Positions 60,947-64,000 of a stretch of DNA of 64,000 nt are shown piece after piece; position 1 is the stretch's first letter; each line of letters starts with the position of its first letter. A program made the position numbers and the translations under genes. Source of the DNA: Neurospora tetrasperma FGSC 2508 (lineage: Eukaryota > Ascomycota > Sordariomycetes > Sordariales > Sordariaceae); the NCBI RefSeq assembly GCF_000213175.1, contig NW_009799179.1, forward strand, positions 4,238,858 through 4,302,857, written 5' to 3'. The notes beneath the pieces are model-generated. The model saw only the letters and a program-made list of their open reading frames with translations, ran no database searches and was not told the DNA's origin.

Positions 60947-63900
60947 TAAGGGTTATACTTACGATTATAATTTGAATATTGAATTAGGGCTTTAATATTT
61001 ATATACTTTAGGATACTAGTTATATAATTATTTGTAGGGAGAATATTATAATTAATCTACTAAATAATTATCTACTCTAGTAATAATATAGTTTCCTCTT
61101 TTTTCTTTATCTACTTCTTCTAATATATATTATTTATAAGTATTATATTAGTTAGAATTCGTTTAAAAATATTATTACTTTTAACTTACTATATTATATT
61201 AAGTACTTTTACTACCTCTTACACCTTTCGGATATTATATACCCTTATATTAGAAGGATAATAGTATTTAAGTAAAATATTCTTAATCTATTCCTTTTAG
61301 AAGGTTTATAATTTCTTATTAGTTTTAAGGGAATCTAGAAATTTAAATTATTCTAATAGTAAATAATATAATTATTATAGGGGTATTAATATTATATTTA
61401 TTAAAATAGGTATTATTTTTATTAAGATTCGGGTTGTACGCCGGTTTAATAGTACTAATCTTTTCCGAAATTATTTAAGTAAATTAGAATAATACTTTTT
61501 ATTAACTAATAAGGGAAGCGGGAAATATATTTTACTTTAGTTATAATTAGATTTAAATCCGATTGGGGGATAGTAAATTACCTTTAATCGAAATTAGACC
61601 CGACTTCAATAAGGATAATCTGTAGAATTAGATCTAAATCCGATAGGGGGGAGTTATAATAAATTATAAAATTAGATATAAATTTTATAAGGGTATAAAA
61701 ATAATTTATAAAACCGAACCTAAATTTGACGGAGGTAAAAGAAAGTATAACTAATTTATAAAAGGAAGGAAGGATAAATTCGTTTTAGAAAAATAGGGGT
61801 TCTTATACCCTAAAAATATATATTTTTAAATTTAGGATAGGTTTTAAAATTTTTATTTAAATTTAGAATAAATCTTAAAATTCTTATTTAATTATACCTA
61901 TCCCTTATTTACCCTTATAGGATTTAAATAAAATTATAAAAAATTTTATTTAAATGCTCGTTAGGACTTTAAAGCGCCTAGTACTTATAATTACTTCTTC
62001 CCTTTTTATAATATAATACTAGTTTTTACCCTTTTAACGGATAGGCTTATACTTACGTATATATTTATAAGAGGAGTTATATATAGGGTTAAATTTATAA
62101 TATTCGAATTATTACCTATACTTTTAATTATTTTTAAACGCTATACTTTTTCTACCTTAATTAATCTCTTCTTTCCTACGTTCGTTTAATTACAAATAAT
62201 TTATTTTAAATTAATAGTAAACGCTTCTAATATAATAGGTATAATACATATATAATATATAATTAATATATTACTATAATCCCCTAACTATTTCTATACT
62301 TCGAACTTTAGAATAATTGTAAAGGATTCTTATAATATATATATAAATATCTATTTACTAAATTTATACATAAGTGCGTATATACGATTTAAGGATATAA
62401 AAGTTTCCTTAAGTAAATTAAAAAGTTTAAAAATATTAGGATAGAGAATTCTAATTATAATAGCTATAAAATAGTTTAATTAAATTAAAATAAAACTAGC
62501 CTTAAATAATTTTATTAAATATTTAAAAATAACTTTAAATTTCTTTTTTAGAACAGATAGTAGGAGATTAAAAAGAAGGTAATACTTATTATAATATTAC
62601 AAAAGATAAACTACAATAGGAGTAATATTAAAGCGTTAAACGTTAAAATTTATTATATAATTATACAACTCCCTAAATATAGAAGTCGGGTATAGTTTAA
62701 GCTTTTATAATAATTTTTTAATATATAGCCTAAAGTATAGTACTTTAATAAAATTATATATTTCTTTATACTTTTTTATGACTTTAATATATACCGCTTT
62801 TCCTATATTATTCTAAATATAAAACTATTAATTATTATTATTTATACTAACTCCTATAGGACTTATTTAGTAATTATATTAGTATTTTTATTTTCTAATG
62901 ATTTTTTATTAGATAAGCCTTCTTTATCCGAAGTATTATTTCTATTTGAAATAAAAATATCTCTATTTATTAGATTAGGTAATTGAATTAATTCCTTAAT
63001 TAAAGTAAAATTTAAAGTAATATATTACAATATAATATTAATAAATAGAGGAGGCGGTACATATTAAACTTTAAGTATTAAAATAGTAGAATAGTAGTAT
63101 AATCTATTATTACTAGAATATATAATAATCTCCTTTGTAATAGGTTTATATAATTAATTAAAATAATCGAATTAATAATAAAGGATAAAATAAATTCCTA
63201 TATTATACGTAGTAAGATCCGTACGGACAGTATATTCGAAGTATTAAATTAGGTTTATAATATTATTTAATTTAATTGCGCTATACTATATTATGCGCCG
63301 TATATTTAGAATATTTATAACTATACTAAGTAAAATAATAGTAAATATTATCCGGTATATAGAATTAAGCCGTTTAAAATCTTTATATATAGCCTTTTAA
63401 TCCGTAGGACGGATATTAGCATTATATTTATAAATTACTTTTATAGTACAGAAGGGTTTATAGCTAGAAGTTATAAAATATTATAAAAGATGTAACCGAA
63501 TAGAGAAAAGTAATAGTTTACTATTAATATAAATAATAGTTTTTAGAATATAATAGATTTTAGGCTAGGGGTCGCTAAGTATTATTACGCCGAAAATAAA
63601 TTTAAACTGCTAATAATCTTTAAATACATTTAATAGAATTAGTTAGAGTATTATTACAATATTAGATCGGTCAATAGAAGTACGGATAATAGAGAATTTA
63701 TTTAAACTATAACCCTCTAAGCGGAAATTGCTATATTTATATATATATAATTGTATTTTATATATAAAGGTAGCTATATACCCGAACTAAGGAATATTAG
63801 ATAGGATAGTAGTCCTAATAGTATAAAAATCTATAAATTACGTCCGAAAGGTATATTATTAAAATATAATATATAATTTATTTATAGCAATAAATATAAT

Positions 63901-64000
63901 ACGCTAATTAAATAAAACTATATTTAATAACTCTATAAATTTTATATATATAGTTTACTCTAAATTAAAGAGGATATATATATAGTTTCCAAATTCTAAA

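Larger units (their letters stand above)
45880..64000. repeat. AT-rich isochore, RIP-mutated repeat debris
   Basis: About 18 kb running off the window. CpA and TpG are almost absent (none at all in 46021-46140, for example) while TpA is abundant. Remaining C and G sit mainly in CpC, CpT and CpG contexts. This is the footprint of repeat-induced point mutation, a C-to-T change at CpA on both strands in duplicated DNA during the sexual cycle. Consequently ATG codons are almost missing and no frame of over 80 codons survives. It must derive from repeated elements, but I cannot recognise a family or draw element borders. It is likely heterochromatic (H3K9me3, cytosine-methylated) and could be subtelomeric, centromeric or an internal island. 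Confidence 0.93.

Noticed and set aside
46021-63900. Assignment of the AT-rich debris to a named transposon or virus-like family
   Set aside because: Degeneration is too deep for any motif to be recognised by eye; naming a family would be a guess.
45880-64000. Mitochondrial DNA as an explanation for the AT-rich block
   Set aside because: No mitochondrial genes, tRNAs or rRNA segments were recognised, and the specific loss of CpA/TpG with retained CpG points to RIP of nuclear repeats.

Overview
The window looks like nuclear chromosomal DNA of a filamentous ascomycete, most likely a sordariomycete. The genes carry short (49-98 nt) GT-AG introns with CTAAC-like branch points. Families typical of such fungi are present: Cac2, a DUF1776 protein, fungal Med8, a choline-sulfatase-type enzyme and an ABCC transporter with a TMD0. 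An abrupt AT-rich block carries the signature of repeat-induced point mutation (RIP). Species cannot be fixed from the sequence. Exon coordinates below are my own splice predictions, chosen so that reading frames and conserved motifs join; none is supported by transcripts.

Region 1, about 0.8-12 kb, is gene-dense: yth1 (CPSF30-type zinc-finger mRNA 3'-end factor, +), a DUF1776 membrane-anchored SDR-like protein (-), a class I SAM methyltransferase (-), an amidase (-) and the CAF-1 p60 subunit cac2 (-). About 5.4 kb follow with no supportable gene. That stretch includes an 834-nt run of N and two long poly-C tracts.

Region 2, 17.3-27 kb, holds a full-length ABCC transporter (+), a cytidine deaminase (+) and a FYVE plus RING ubiquitin-ligase-like protein (-).

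Region 3, 27-32.3 kb, is an accessory patch with signs of decay: the C-terminal relic of an FAD-dependent monooxygenase (-), an apparently intact SDR (+) whose last intron seems to use a GC donor, an intron-bearing tRNA-Glu(CUC) (-), and a frameshifted MFS transporter pseudogene (-).

Region 4, 33.5-43.1 kb, holds a chromodomain protein with AT-hook-like motifs (+), an MPDU1-type PQ-loop protein (+), a choline-sulfatase-like sulfatase (+) and Mediator subunit 8 (+). Long homopolymer tracts lie in the spacers. From 43.1 to 45.8 kb I see no gene.

Region 5, about 45.85 kb to the end, is roughly 18 kb of extremely AT-rich sequence almost without CpA/TpG. It therefore has almost no ATG codons and no credible ORFs. 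It is best read as a RIP-ruined, probably heterochromatic repeat isochore. Inside it are recognisable repeats: a dispersed palindromic hairpin family, an array that switches from a 49-bp to a 64-bp period, a roughly 240-bp triplicated unit, and a hairpin module present in three direct copies. The parent transposons cannot be identified by eye.

The genes do not form one pathway. They are mostly housekeeping functions (mRNA processing, chromatin assembly, transcription, glycosylation, pyrimidine salvage, endosomal ubiquitination) mixed with catabolic and transport genes, ending against a heterochromatic block.
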